The notes beneath the pieces are model-generated. The model was not told the DNA's origin and did no database searches. It saw nothing but the letters and a program-made list of their open reading frames with translations. 64,000 bases of DNA. Origin: Faecalispora anaeroviscerum. Its GTDB lineage: Bacteria > Bacillota > Clostridia > Oscillospirales > Acutalibacteraceae. Positions 7,765 to 17,202 of the stretch are shown piece after piece (positions within the stretch are counted from its first letter, which is position 1; each line of letters opens with the position of its first letter). The stretch is from assembly GCF_947568225.1 (NCBI RefSeq), contig NZ_CANOOQ010000001.1, forward strand, positions 2,728,001 to 2,792,000. Reading direction: 5' to 3'. The position numbers and the translations under genes were made by a program.

Positions 7765-9711
7765 ATGAAGTACTTGATTGTAGGAACAGGAGGAACGGGC
7801 GGTGCCATCGGCGGCTTTCTGGCGGCGAGCGGCAAGGACGTTTCCTTTATCGCAAGGGGCAGCCATCTGGAGGCGATCCGCCAGAATGGGCTGGTTGTCG
7901 ATTCTGAGCTGCGGGGACGATTGTGCATTGAGAATGCGCAGGCCTTCGATATGGAAAGCTACCACGACAGCCCCGATGTGATTTTTGTATGTGTAAAGGG
8001 GTATTCGATCGAGGAGGTATGTCCGTTCCTCCGCCAGATTGCGCGGCCGGATACCATGATCATACCGATTCTGAACGTGTATGGAACCGGCGGAAAAATG
8101 GCGGTTCGCATGCCGGGTCTTACGGTGGCAGACGGCTGTGTTTATATTGTGTCGTATATTTCCGCCCCGGGTGAAATTACACAGAAGGGCCCGCTGTTCC
8201 GCATTGTGTATGGCAACCGCGATTCAAGCTGCCCCGATATTTTCTTAGAGATTGAACGTGACCTGCGCGAGAGCGGGATTGACGTGATTGTATCGAATCA
8301 TATTATCCGCGACGCGTTTCAGAAATTTTCCTGTGTTTCTCCGATGGCGGCCGCAGGCGTATTCTTCCAGAATACAATGGGAGAAATCCGCGAAAACCCC
8401 AGAAAACGACAGGTGTTTGCCAGTCTGGTAGACGAGATCGGCCAGCTCGCCCAAGCAATGGGAATTCCCTTTTCCACCGATGTGGTTCAGGAAAATCTCG
8501 AGATTCTCGATCGTTCCGCGCCGGACAGCACGACCTCGATGCAGAGAGATCTGCAAAAGGGTGGCCCGTCCGAAATCAACGAGCTGCTGTTCGAGGTGGT
8601 TCGCATGGGAAAGCGCTACCAGGTAGAGCTGCCCACCTATGAAATGATTGCGAGGAGCATGGGTTATTCCTTGGCATTCGACCCGATGTGGCTGGGCGGC
8701 CTGCAATTGAGGAACCATCTGGTGCGTTCCGCCACGCGCGACGGCGTGGAGAATGAGGACGGAACCGTGAGCGAACGTCAGCTGCAAATCATGCGCACGC
8801 TCGCGTCTCATGAGGTGGGGCTGATCATTACCGGGCATTTTTATGTACATCCGCGGGGACAAGCTTCCCCCTCACAAAATGGCGTGTACGACGGGCGCTT
8901 TTTGCCCGGTATGCGTCGCATGGCAGATGTGGTTCACATGGAAGAGGGCTGTATTGTTGCCCAGCTGAACCATGCGGGTGGCAACGCGGATGTAGAGGAG
9001 CCTGTGGCTCCGTCGGAACGGGTGTATTCCAAGGGTCGTCTGGCGCGTGCGCTGACGAGGGAAGAAATGGATGAAATCTGCGAGTGCTTTGCCGAGGGAG
9101 CGTCCCGCGCCTACCAGGCCGGGTTTGATGGCGTGCAGATTCACATGGCGCACGATTACCTGCTCAGTGAGTTTTTAACGCCGATGATGAATACCAGAAC
9201 GGATGAATACGGCGGCTCTGCTGAAAACCGCTTTCGCTTTTGCGCGGAGATTATAGAGGCGGTGCGGCGTACCACCTCCGATACGTTCCCAATTTTTGTG
9301 AAGAATAACAGCAATGTTCAGGCAAACGACCGCCAGTATGAAGAAGACCTGCTGTACTACCTGCAGCAGATGGAAGCGCTCGGCGTTGCTGCCGCAGAGC
9401 TCTCCGGCTGTGACTTTACGCGGAAAAGTGCGAATGAGCGGACATACTATCTGGAGCGGGCGGCGCGGATGCAGCAGCAGCTCGAGATGCCTCTGATTCT
9501 GGTTGGCGGGGTGTGTTCCTTGCAGGACATCGCCAAGGTGATGGATGCCGGCATCCCGCTGGTTTCGCTCAGCCGGCCGCTGATCTGCCAGGGTGACCTG
9601 ATTCCCCGCCTGTTGTCCGGAGAAAAGTCACGGTGTACCCATTGCAACCAGTGCTTTGCTCTGCCGCGTACCAGAGGAATCCGCTGCGTGTTCCACACGA
9701 AGGAAGGCTGA
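7765..9711 (+). CDS. Fusion of ketopantoate reductase-like protein and NADH:flavin oxidoreductase (Old Yellow Enzyme)
   Basis: 648 residues in one uninterrupted frame; ATG 7765 follows GGAGGG. Residues 1 to about 300 are a ketopantoate reductase (PanE/ApbA-like) module: Rossmann motif GTGGTGGAIGG near residue 7 and the typical C-terminal helical region (EINELLFEVVRMG). Residues about 310-648 are a flavin oxidoreductase: LGGLQLRNHLVRSATRDG, QLNHAGG, the catalytic-region HMAHDYLLSEFLTP and YGGSAENRFRF. The C-terminal CTHCNQCF...GIRC resembles the 4Fe-4S ligand set of 2,4-dienoyl-CoA reductase-type enzymes but the NAD domain of those is missing. The KPR module may substitute as the NAD(P)H-binding partner (inference). 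Confidence 0.85.
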   Translation: MKYLIVGTGGTGGAIGGFLAASGKDVSFIARGSHLEAIRQNGLVVDSELRGRLCIENAQAFDMESYHDSPDVIFVCVKGYSIEEVCPFLRQIARPDTMIIPILNVYGTGGKMAVRMPGLTVADGCVYIVSYISAPGEITQKGPLFRIVYGNRDSSCPDIFLEIERDLRESGIDVIVSNHIIRDAFQKFSCVSPMAAAGVFFQNTMGEIRENPRKRQVFASLVDEIGQLAQAMGIPFSTDVVQENLEILDRSAPDSTTSMQRDLQKGGPSEINELLFEVVRMGKRYQVELPTYEMIARSMGYSLAFDPMWLGGLQLRNHLVRSATRDGVENEDGTVSERQLQIMRTLASHEVGLIITGHFYVHPRGQASPSQNGVYDGRFLPGMRRMADVVHMEEGCIVAQLNHAGGNADVEEPVAPSERVYSKGRLARALTREEMDEICECFAEGASRAYQAGFDGVQIHMAHDYLLSEFLTPMMNTRTDEYGGSAENRFRFCAEIIEAVRRTTSDTFPIFVKNNSNVQANDRQYEEDLLYYLQQMEALGVAAAELSGCDFTRKSANERTYYLERAARMQQQLEMPLILVGGVCSLQDIAKVMDAGIPLVSLSRPLICQGDLIPRLLSGEKSRCTHCNQCFALPRTRGIRCVFHTKEG

Positions 9712-9738
9712 TCCGTCACTCAAGCGAAAGGATAGGAA

Positions 9739-11097
9739 ATGAACCGAAGACTTGAAATCATGGAGCGCGCGCCGGTCAGCAAAGCGCTGGCTTATTTGGG
9801 GCTGCCGACCATCGTCGGGCTTTCTGTCACTGGCTTTTACCAGTTGGCTGTCAGCTTTTTTGTGGCGCAGATGGGTACGCAGGCGATGGGAGCGATCTCT
9901 ATCGTCTATCCGCTGATTCTGATCATGCCGGGGATTGGGCTTTTGTTCGGTAATGGCGGAGCAGCCTATATGGCCGAGCTGTTGGGCGCCGGGGAGAAAG
10001 AAAAAGCGGAAACAGTGCTGGCCTCTACCGCATTTTACTGCATCCTTCTCAGTGTGCTGACACAGCTGCTGCTGCCAATCATGCCTGTGCTGCTCGTTTC
10101 CATGGGTGCTTCCGCCGGCGTGCTGCCGCTTGCGGTGCAGTATGGTCAAATTCTCGTCATTTCGTTTTTGTTTCACATTCCTTCCGTCTGCATGAATAAT
10201 CTGGTTCGGGCCGAGGGTAACGCGTCGCTGAGTATGATCTCTCAAATGACCGGTGCGGTGCTAAACGTGGCGCTCACGCCGCTGTTCCTATTTGGCTTTG
10301 GCTGGGGAATCCGCGGAGCCGCGGCCTCGGCGGCGGTGGCGCAGTTTGTGGCCTTCTGCATTCTGGCGCAGTATTACCTGCGCGGCAAAAGTTATTTAAA
10401 GCTCGATTTTCGCAAGGTGCGCTTTCAGTGGTGGATTCTGGAGCCGGTGCTGAAAATCGGAGTTCCGCTGCTGTGCATTAGCCTATTCCAGAGCATCTCA
10501 ATGGCGGCTGCAAATATTGCCGCCGCGCCGTACGGCGACTCGGTGGTGGCGGGGCTCGGGATTGCCAACCGGGTGATCGGGATGACGACACTGGGGGTAA
10601 CTGGATTTTCGAGAGGCTACCAGACCTTTATTTCTTATTGCTACGGCGCGGGCCGGCCCGACCGCATTCGGCAGGCGACCAAAACGGCGTATTTGTGGGG
10701 GATGCTGGGCGGTCTTGCGATTGCCGCTGTGCAGATCGGCTTTTCGGGCGAGATCGTATCCGCTTTTTCGAACGATGCTGAGGTCATCTCTGTGGGCGTT
10801 CAGGCATTGATCGCGGGCAGTCTGCTGTTTTTCACTTATGGCTTTCAGTCGATGGCGACCGTGTACCTGCTTTGCATCCGGTACAGCAAGGCTGGCTTTG
10901 TATTCAGCATTTTCCGGCAGGGGCTGGCTTTTCTGCCGCTGTTGCTTCTGTTTGACCGCCTGTTTGCGGTCACGGGAATCTTGTACACGCAGGCCGTGGC
11001 GGATGTTGTTACCACGCTGCTGCTTCTGCTGTTTTTGGCGGTTACCAAACGCAGCCGTACCGCCGCCTTGGCGGAGGCTGCCGGAAAAGCCGCATAA
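9739..11097 (+). CDS. MATE family multidrug/metabolite efflux transporter
   Basis: 452 residues, about 12 predicted membrane helices in two homologous halves; N-terminal KALAYLGLPTIVGLSVTGFYQLAVSFFVAQMGTQ and the second-half motif GVTGFSRGYQTFISYCYGAG are those of MatE-domain exporters, which use Na+ or H+ gradients. It begins 27 bases after the KPR-OYE stop with an AGGATAGGAA ribosome site, so the two are probably co-transcribed and may export or detoxify related compounds (inference). Ends in a bidirectional terminator. Confidence 0.92.
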   Translation: MNRRLEIMERAPVSKALAYLGLPTIVGLSVTGFYQLAVSFFVAQMGTQAMGAISIVYPLILIMPGIGLLFGNGGAAYMAELLGAGEKEKAETVLASTAFYCILLSVLTQLLLPIMPVLLVSMGASAGVLPLAVQYGQILVISFLFHIPSVCMNNLVRAEGNASLSMISQMTGAVLNVALTPLFLFGFGWGIRGAAASAAVAQFVAFCILAQYYLRGKSYLKLDFRKVRFQWWILEPVLKIGVPLLCISLFQSISMAAANIAAAPYGDSVVAGLGIANRVIGMTTLGVTGFSRGYQTFISYCYGAGRPDRIRQATKTAYLWGMLGGLAIAAVQIGFSGEIVSAFSNDAEVISVGVQALIAGSLLFFTYGFQSMATVYLLCIRYSKAGFVFSIFRQGLAFLPLLLLFDRLFAVTGILYTQAVADVVTTLLLLLFLAVTKRSRTAALAEAAGKAA

Positions 11098-11107
11098 AAT
11101 AAAAAAC

Positions 11108-11154
11108 ACCGCCCCGGTTTCTCCTCTGAACAACAGGGGGAAAACCGGGGCGGT
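11108..11154. terminator. Bidirectional rho-independent terminator
   Basis: ACCGCCCCGGTTT (11108-11120) pairs with 11142-11154. Plus-strand exit is rich in T (ATGCTTTTTT); minus-strand exit is GTTTTTTATTT. It serves both the MATE gene and convergent prfC. Confidence 0.9.
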
Positions 11155-11176
11155 AATGCTTTTTTAGGAGAATTGA

Positions 11177-12769
11177 TTATTCGCGGCTGAAATCTGTCAG
11201 CTCCAGCCCCTCGTTGCGCTCCAGTGCCCAGCGGATGTTCCATTCGCTAGTGAACAGCAGCAGATGATGGCCCTTGAGATCCTGTATCTTTTTCGTGTCG
11301 GAGGTAACCGTCAGCGTTTTGGGGTCGAGGCTGTCATTGCTGTTCGCAATCCAGCGGATATATTGGTACGGCAAGGTCTCTAAACGAATATCTACATTGT
11401 ATTCGTGCTTTAAACGGTATTCCAGCACGTCAAACTGCAGAACACCGACTACGCCCACAATCACTTCCTCCATGCCGCCGGCAAGCTCCTGGAAGATTTG
11501 AATGGCGCCTTCCTGTGCAATCTGCGACATGCCCTTGACGAATTGCTTGCGCTTCATAGTGTCCATTTGGCGCACGCGGGCAAAATGCTCCGGCGCAAAG
11601 GTGGGGATTCCCTCAAACAGGATTTTTTTGCCGGGCGCGCACAGTGTATCGCCGATGGAGAAGATGCCCGGATCGAACACGCCGATGATGTCGCCGGCGT
11701 AGGCTTCCTCAATGATTTCGCGTTCCTGCGCCATGATCTGCTGGGGCTGCGACAGCTTGATCTTTTTCCCCTCCTGCTGGTGCAGGACTTCCATGTTTTT
11801 TTCAAATTTGCCAGAGCAGATTCGCATGAACGCAATTCTGTCACGGTGGGCCTTGTTCATGTTGGCCTGAATTTTAAACACAAAGGCAGAAAAATCCGGG
11901 TCGAAGGGGTCTACCTCGCCGTCGGTGGTTTTGCGCGGCAGCGGCGCGCTCGTCATGCGCAGAAATTCCTCGAGGAACGGCTCCACGCCGAAGTTTGTCA
12001 GAGCGGAACCGAAGAACACGGGCGAGAGCCGGCCATGGCGCACGGCGTTCATGTCAAATTCGTAGCCCGCGCCGTCCAGCAGCTCAATGTCGTCGCACAG
12101 CTGCGCGTGCAGGTACGGCCCGATTAAATCCTTCAGGCCGGGGTCATCAAGGCCCGAAACAGTGGCCTCAGCCTCGTGCTTGCCGCTGTCGCCGCGAAAC
12201 GAAATAATCTGGTTGCTGTTTCTGTCGTACACGCCCTTAAAGTCTTTACCACAGCCAATCGGCCAGTTCATGGGGTATGTTTTGATACCCAGCTCCTGCT
12301 CGATTTCCTCCAGCAGGTCAAAGGAGTTGCGCGCTTCGCGGTCCATCTTGTTAATAAACGTAAAGATCGGGATGTCGCGCAGCAGGCAGACCTTGAACAG
12401 CTTTCTCGTCTGCGCCTCCACACCCTTTGAAGCGTCGATCACCATCACGGCAGAGTCCGCCGCCATCAGCGTGCGGTACGTATCCTCCGAGAAGTCCTGA
12501 TGCCCGGGGGTGTCGAGAATATTGATGCAGTAGCCCTCATATTGAAACTGCAGAACGGAGGAGGTAACAGAAATTCCTCTCTGCTTTTCGATTTCCATCC
12601 AGTCGGAAACCGCATGCCGGGAGTTCTTTTTTCCCTTCACCGAACCGGCGAGCGCAATCGCACCGCCGTACAGCAAAAATTTTTCAGTCAGCGTTGTTTT
12701 GCCGGCATCGGGATGCGAGATAATCGCAAAGGTTCTCCGCTTTTGAATCAAAGATCGATAGTCACTCAA
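11177..12769 (-). CDS. prfC: Peptide chain release factor 3
   Basis: 530-residue translational GTPase that recycles RF1/RF2 after termination. G1 motif SHPDAGKTTL (about residues 18-27), G3 DTPGHQDFSEDT, G4 NKMD and effector-loop region SDWMEIEKQRGISV are present, with the RF3-specific C-terminal domains (FDVLEYRLKHEYNVDIRLE). Length is the usual 525-530 residues. It is monocistronic and converges on the MATE gene. Confidence 0.95.
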   Translation of the reverse strand: MSDYRSLIQKRRTFAIISHPDAGKTTLTEKFLLYGGAIALAGSVKGKKNSRHAVSDWMEIEKQRGISVTSSVLQFQYEGYCINILDTPGHQDFSEDTYRTLMAADSAVMVIDASKGVEAQTRKLFKVCLLRDIPIFTFINKMDREARNSFDLLEEIEQELGIKTYPMNWPIGCGKDFKGVYDRNSNQIISFRGDSGKHEAEATVSGLDDPGLKDLIGPYLHAQLCDDIELLDGAGYEFDMNAVRHGRLSPVFFGSALTNFGVEPFLEEFLRMTSAPLPRKTTDGEVDPFDPDFSAFVFKIQANMNKAHRDRIAFMRICSGKFEKNMEVLHQQEGKKIKLSQPQQIMAQEREIIEEAYAGDIIGVFDPGIFSIGDTLCAPGKKILFEGIPTFAPEHFARVRQMDTMKRKQFVKGMSQIAQEGAIQIFQELAGGMEEVIVGVVGVLQFDVLEYRLKHEYNVDIRLETLPYQYIRWIANSNDSLDPKTLTVTSDTKKIQDLKGHHLLLFTSEWNIRWALERNEGLELTDFSRE

Positions 12770-13034
12770 GTCAGGTTCCTCCGTCTATCCAGTAGGATCA
12801 AAATACCTAGACAGTATACCACGCGCAGAGATAAATTTCAATTTTTCGTGCAGCAAAACGGGAAATTTGTAATAGGAGATATGAAAAGACGTTTTTCCTC
12901 CGTCTTCCTCAAAAAAGATAGCGACGGGGTACCGCATTGTGGTATGATAGAAAACAAGAATATTCTGCCCGCTTTTTCGGGATTCACACCTGTTTGCGGG
13001 CCGAAGCAGAAACCGGTAAAGGAGAGGATTTCTC

Positions 13035-13622
13035 ATGGAGTTCAACGAATGGAAAGACCTGCTGAAGAGCAGCCGCAGCACACGCGGGTATGACGAAAGC
13101 CGCAAAATCAGCCGCGAGGAGCTGGTGCAGCTCGTGGACTGCGCACGCTATGCGCCGTCTACCATGAATATGCAGCCCCTGCGCTACCGCCTGGTGTGTG
13201 AGCCGGACGAGGTGGCAAAGGTGCAGGCGCTCACCAAATGGGCCGGCGCGCTCAAAGGGATTCATCTGCCGCACGAGGGGCACTGCCCTCCGGCGTTCCT
13301 TGTGATCTGCCACGATACGCAGATTGCCGCGGCCGGCCCGGGCTTTGTGCGCGACGTGGGAATTGTCAGCCAGACGATCGCGCTTTCCGCTCGGGTGATG
13401 GGGCTTGGCGGCTGCATACTGGGTGCGTTTTCCGCCGACGCGGTGAAAGAAGCGCTGGGACTGGACGCCCACCTACTCCCAATGCTGATCGTCGCCATTG
13501 GCAAGCCGGATGAAACCATTGTGCTCACGGAAGCAGAGAAGGGCGAGAGCGTCGCCTATTATCGTGACGAAAACGATGTTCATTATGTTCCGAAGCGCAG
13601 GCTGGAGGACGTTCTGATCTGA
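13035..13622 (+). CDS. Nitroreductase family protein
   Basis: 195 residues. RSTRGYDE (flavin phosphate-binding Arg pair, about residues 14-21) followed by LVDCARYAPSTMNMQPLRY is the signature of FMN-dependent nitroreductases; the SARVMGLGGCILG segment (about 117-129) and the C-terminal IVAIGKPDE are also conserved. It should bind FMN as a dimer and use NAD(P)H; the substrate is unknown. GGAGAGG precedes the ATG. Confidence 0.9.
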   Translation: MEFNEWKDLLKSSRSTRGYDESRKISREELVQLVDCARYAPSTMNMQPLRYRLVCEPDEVAKVQALTKWAGALKGIHLPHEGHCPPAFLVICHDTQIAAAGPGFVRDVGIVSQTIALSARVMGLGGCILGAFSADAVKEALGLDAHLLPMLIVAIGKPDETIVLTEAEKGESVAYYRDENDVHYVPKRRLEDVLI

Positions 13623-13643
13623 TTTTTCTATCTTTCGATTCCT

Positions 13644-13684
13644 ACCGGAGTCTCTTTTGCGTAAAAAGAGGCTCCGGTTTTTTT
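13644..13684 (+). terminator. Rho-independent terminator of the nitroreductase gene
   Basis: ACCGGAGTCTCTTTT pairs with AAAAGAGGCTCCGGT (one G:T) over 13644-13678 and runs into TTTTTTT. Confidence 0.9.
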
Positions 13685-13842
13685 GCATTTTATTTTGGAA
13701 CGGTGCGCACTCTACGGAGCGTTGATTGCCTGGCGGTGCGGGGTGCGATACAATAAGCGTACGAAATCAATGCACTTTTATTGTGTGGGCGCTTGACCCG
13801 TCAAGGAGCAAAGACGCATTGGGAAGAGATGGAGGGAGAAAG

Positions 13843-14199
13843 ATGAAAGAAACATTAAAAAGAGAAATGAAGAACCAATATAAAAACAGTAAGCAGATTG
13901 GCGGGGTCTACCGAATCCGCTGTGATCAATCGGGCGAAGCTTGGGTTCACACCAGCGCAGATTTACAGGGAGCGAAAAATCGCTTTGCGTTTCAGTGCTC
14001 CACCAATTTATGCCCCGAATCGGCCATGTCGCCAGCGTGGGAGCAGTACAGGGCTGCCGGCTTTGTTTTTGAGGTGCTGGAAGAAATCGAAAAGAAAGAA
14101 ACGCAGACACCGCGCGAGTTTTCGGAGGATGTCTCTGCGCTGCTCGAGCTTTGGAAGGAAAAGCCGAGCGAGGGGAGGGAACCGATTGGAACAGAATAA
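13843..14199 (+). CDS. GIY-YIG-like nuclease-fold protein
   Basis: 118 residues from ATG 13843 (GGAGG 8 bases upstream). The fold start GGVYRIRCDQSGEAWVHTS (about residues 19-37) resembles the two strands of GIY-YIG proteins, with the second strand divergent; the remaining AKNRFAFQCSTNLCPESA and FEVLEEIEKKE segments match a small uncharacterised Firmicutes subfamily of GIY-YIG proteins. The catalytic Arg/Glu set is not clearly complete, so nuclease activity is uncertain. The next gene starts inside its 3' end, so translation is coupled. Confidence 0.65.
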   Translation: MKETLKREMKNQYKNSKQIGGVYRIRCDQSGEAWVHTSADLQGAKNRFAFQCSTNLCPESAMSPAWEQYRAAGFVFEVLEEIEKKETQTPREFSEDVSALLELWKEKPSEGREPIGTE

Positions 14200-14458
14200 G
14201 AACATTGTCCGATTTCTGAACTCCGAGGGGAAAATTACGCAGCTGCCTCAGAAAAACAGTGTTCGGTTGGCGATACTGAACTATCTTGCGCAGAAGTTTG
14301 AGCCGGACCGCAGCTATACCGAGCGGGAGGTCAATGATCTTTGCGAACGGTGGCATACCTTCGGGGATTACTTTCTGCTGAGAAGAGAGCTGGTAGATCA
14401 TGGTCTGCTGTGCCGGGAATCGAATGGGTCCCGCTATTGGAGAGCAGAAGCCGAATAA
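14186..14458 (+). CDS. DUF2087 domain-containing protein
   Basis: 90 residues starting at TTG 14186, six bases after GGGAGGG and overlapping the previous gene by 14 bases. The body FLNSEGKITQLP...RLAILNYLAQKFEPDRSYTEREVN and HTFGDYFLLRRELVDHGLLCR is the winged-helix-like DUF2087 signature. DUF2087 proteins often accompany transcription regulators or GIY-YIG proteins (established co-occurrence, from memory); the function is unknown, a nucleic-acid role is plausible. Confidence 0.85.
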   Translation: MEQNKNIVRFLNSEGKITQLPQKNSVRLAILNYLAQKFEPDRSYTEREVNDLCERWHTFGDYFLLRRELVDHGLLCRESNGSRYWRAEAE

Positions 14459-14460
14459 AT

Positions 14461-14524
14461 AAAAACCTCCTTTTGTGATAATCGTATGGCTTCAGTGCCG
14501 TGCGAAAGACAAAAGGAGGTTTTT
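14461..14524 (+). terminator. Long-armed terminator after DUF2087
   Basis: Arms 14461-14476 and 14509-14524 (AAAAACCTCCTTTTGT and complement) pair over 16 bases with a large internal loop that contains a secondary hairpin. Confidence 0.75.
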
Positions 14525-14623
14525 ACTGTCCCAAAATATTAAAATTATTTTTTTATGAAGAAAAAAGTTTTACGGTATTATTTTGGTCGGATGCAGACCA
14601 GACAGTTTAAAGCAGGTGGAGCT

Positions 14624-15943
14624 TTACAGCGCGCTGGGAAGAGAATCCGCAGTTTGTGGATTGACCGTTAGCGCAGAGATGCTCTGCATTTTAGGTTCTG
14701 TTTCCAGATAAAAAACCAGTTTTCGCCAGATCTGCAAGGTCTGCTGAAACTGTTGGAAATGCGATTCTACGCTGCTGTGATACTGTTCCAGTTCATTGGA
14801 GATATTTAGAAAATCCGAACGCCCAAAATAGGCCGAAAGCTTCGGCAGGGTAGCGGCCAGCTGTTCCCGCATTTGCTGAATGCGGCTTTCGTAGGTATCC
14901 CGTTGTGTAATGTAAAGCAGCAGGGGCTTGTAGCGCACCCAGCCAACACAGGCGCGGTAGAACCGGTCAACCACAACATCCAGATCACCACATACGGGCT
15001 TCAGCCGGATGGGCAGCACGCCGTCCATCAGATGATTGTATGCGGAAAACCCATCATGGAAGGTGTAGTAGGGAATGCGAAGCACCTTGCAGTCTGCGAG
15101 CAGGGTGCTTAGGAAGGTGTCCTCTCCTCGGGCGCCGGGTGGGTTGTAGAAAGGGTAGACCCGGGCACTGTCTTTTAAATTGATGCACAGGTTTGATCCG
15201 GAAATGAACTTACATTTGTTCACTGACAAAACCTCCTGTGGCTCATTACTGGTCAGTATGGCTGTGTCTGCATAGGTGACGCCGCCCTGCTTCATCACTC
15301 TCTCGTGGGTGTCCCAGTTTACAATATCATTGCTGATCGCCTCAATAAAAGAGCGAAAATCCTCTTTTGTCAGGGTGGAATTGAATTCTAAGGACGGAAT
15401 TGGAGAAATATAACCACAGTGGTGCCCGTGGGTGATATTGGCACCAGTGTTCTGCATTTGCTGCAAATGGGACAGCAAAATGTGCTGACCGCTCCAAACA
15501 GCCCAGTTGCGGGTATTGGTGACCGCCATCGGGTATTCGTCGTCATCCAGAAAAAGCAGGTAATCCATGTGGTTCTTCATAGCCCAGTAAAGCAGCGCGT
15601 TTCGTTTGCCCGCATATCCTCCTTCGAAAAACAGGCTTGCCTGCTCCGCAGATAGAATCCCTTTGCGTACCAAATCGCGCTTTTCCCGGTTAATTGCTAT
15701 TTCTCCTAGAAAAAAGGCGCCGTCCAGTTCATTCAGCAGGTTGGGAGGGATGTTGGTATAATCCGTTACCTTCGTGCCCTCATACTTCAGGTCGTACGCC
15801 ACGAATACATTCAGGCTAATGTTCCGGTTCTGCGTCAGCCCGCATTCGCGCCAGTTTAAAATGTTGGTTTTCAAGACTTTTCGAAAGCTCTTTCGTCCGG
15901 TAGCGAAACCGATTCCTACCTTTACGGTGTTTTGTTCAGGCAA
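14624..15943 (-). CDS. Glycosyltransferase-like protein (GT-A-type, uncharacterised)
   Basis: 440 residues from a TTG at 15943 preceded by GGAGTGGAG. After a basic, family-typical start (VKVGIGFATGRKSFRKVL), residues about 125-145 contain YLLFLDDDEYPM, an extended D-x-D metal-binding motif like that of nucleotide-sugar-dependent GT-A enzymes, preceded by GKRNALLYWAM. A later FISGSNLCINL and PGARGEDTFLSTLLADC segment resembles the acceptor/HXGED-type region of such enzymes. The C-terminal 100 residues are predicted coiled coil (SNELEQYHSSVESHFQQFQ). No membrane helix. It stands alone, with no polysaccharide cluster around it. Confidence 0.6.
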   Translation of the reverse strand: MPEQNTVKVGIGFATGRKSFRKVLKTNILNWRECGLTQNRNISLNVFVAYDLKYEGTKVTDYTNIPPNLLNELDGAFFLGEIAINREKRDLVRKGILSAEQASLFFEGGYAGKRNALLYWAMKNHMDYLLFLDDDEYPMAVTNTRNWAVWSGQHILLSHLQQMQNTGANITHGHHCGYISPIPSLEFNSTLTKEDFRSFIEAISNDIVNWDTHERVMKQGGVTYADTAILTSNEPQEVLSVNKCKFISGSNLCINLKDSARVYPFYNPPGARGEDTFLSTLLADCKVLRIPYYTFHDGFSAYNHLMDGVLPIRLKPVCGDLDVVVDRFYRACVGWVRYKPLLLYITQRDTYESRIQQMREQLAATLPKLSAYFGRSDFLNISNELEQYHSSVESHFQQFQQTLQIWRKLVFYLETEPKMQSISALTVNPQTADSLPSAL

Positions 15944-16160
15944 TGATCTCCACTCCTTTTCCTTAAAATAGAATTGTGAGGCAAAACCGTAAATCCGTTT
16001 CTGTTTTGCCAACCACACAAAGATAAGTAACAACTTTAATTATATATTGAAGTTGGTTATTTGTCAAATTCTGCAAAAACTGTAAGTGATATTTGTTCTG
16101 TTTTCCTATTTTTTTGATTTAGTTTTTTCTTTTTGTTTTTTAACGACTTCTAAATCTCGT

Positions 16161-16200
16161 TTAACCTGAACTTAACAAAGATCATTTAATATGAGAATAT
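16161..16200 (+). promoter_or_regulatory. Candidate PhoP-box promoter of the pst operon
   Basis: TTAACC (16161-16166) and TTAACA (16172-16177) are direct repeats with an 11-base period, as in the TT(A/C/T)A(A/C)A repeats bound by PhoP in Bacillus. The second repeat can double as a -35, with GAATAT (16195-16200) 17 bases downstream as -10. It lies 40 bases before the pstS start. Confidence 0.55.
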
Positions 16201-16239
16201 GCGAAAAAGAAATTGAGAAATTCAGGAGGAAATAAGAAT

Positions 16240-17121
16240 ATGAAGCAAAAAATGATGGCGTTGCTTGCAATGCTGTTGGTGGGAGCCACCGCGGCGACAG
16301 GTTGTTCTTCCACAGTAGAAGGAAAAAGTGATACCTCGTCCGCTGCGGCTGCGCAGTCTGCGGCATCCACTGCACAGTCCGCCGCATCTTTGAGCGGTAA
16401 GCTGACCCTGAACGGTTCCACTTCCATGGCAAAGGTGGTTCAGGCGCTGGGCGAAGGATTTATGGAGAAATATCCGCAGGTAACGGTAGAAAAAGGCGGC
16501 ACGGGCTCCGGCGACGCGGTAAAGGCAGTCAATAACGGAACCGCGCTGATCGGCGACCTTTCCCGCAGTCTGAAGGACGAGGAAAAGCCCTCCGACTTTG
16601 AGATCAACCAAATCGCGATCGACGGTATTGCAATCGCGGTGAGTACACAGAATAAGGTTGACGGCCTGACAAGCGAACAGGTGGCAAAAATCTATACCGG
16701 AGAAATCACCAACTGGAAGGACGTTGGCGGTGCGGATCAGAAAATCACCGTCATCGGCCGTGAGGCAACCTCGGGTACCCGCGACGGCTTTGAGTCGATC
16801 TTCAAGGTGAAGGAAAAAACCAAATTGTCCGCAGAGCTTTCGTCTACCGGTGAGGTAGTATCAAAGGTCAGCAGTGATCCCGCTGCCATCGGCTATGTTT
16901 CTCTGGATTCCGTAAACGCTTCCGTCAAGGCTCTGAAGATTGACGGAGTAGCGGCTAGCGAGGCCACCGTTGCGGATGGCACCTACAAGGTGCAGAGACC
17001 GTTTATCGAAATCTATAAAAAGGGCAGCGACAACGAGCTGGTCAAAGCCTGGTTCGAATTCATTAAGTCTGACGAAGGCCAGCAGATTGTGAAAGACGCC
17101 GGATTGGTGACAAAGGGCTGA
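16240..17121 (+). CDS. pstS: Phosphate ABC transporter substrate-binding lipoprotein
   Basis: 293 residues; ATG 16240 follows AGGAGGAA. A lipoprotein signal peptide ends in the lipobox-like ATAATGC (Cys about residue 21), then a Ser/Ala-rich linker. The mature part has the phosphate-loop residues of PstS: LNGSTSMAKV (about 56-65), GTGSGDAVKA, and the GREATSGTRDGFE segment (about 175-187). It binds inorganic phosphate outside the membrane and delivers it to PstCA. First gene of the pst operon, under the candidate Pho box. Confidence 0.95.
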   Translation: MKQKMMALLAMLLVGATAATGCSSTVEGKSDTSSAAAAQSAASTAQSAASLSGKLTLNGSTSMAKVVQALGEGFMEKYPQVTVEKGGTGSGDAVKAVNNGTALIGDLSRSLKDEEKPSDFEINQIAIDGIAIAVSTQNKVDGLTSEQVAKIYTGEITNWKDVGGADQKITVIGREATSGTRDGFESIFKVKEKTKLSAELSSTGEVVSKVSSDPAAIGYVSLDSVNASVKALKIDGVAASEATVADGTYKVQRPFIEIYKKGSDNELVKAWFEFIKSDEGQQIVKDAGLVTKG

Positions 17122-17142
17122 GCCTGACTGAACAGAAAAGCA

Positions 17143-17170
17143 CCCGGTGTATCTCTGCGGATACCCCGGG
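17143..17170 (+). terminator. Weak hairpin between pstS and pstC
   Basis: CCCGG-TGTATC pairs with GATAC-CCCGGG over 17143-17170 without a T run. Such intercistronic hairpins commonly stabilise or attenuate transcript so that pstS exceeds the permease genes (inference). Confidence 0.4.
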
Positions 17171-17202
17171 CCGCTTTGGCATTAGGTGAAGGAGGGTAAC
17201 AA

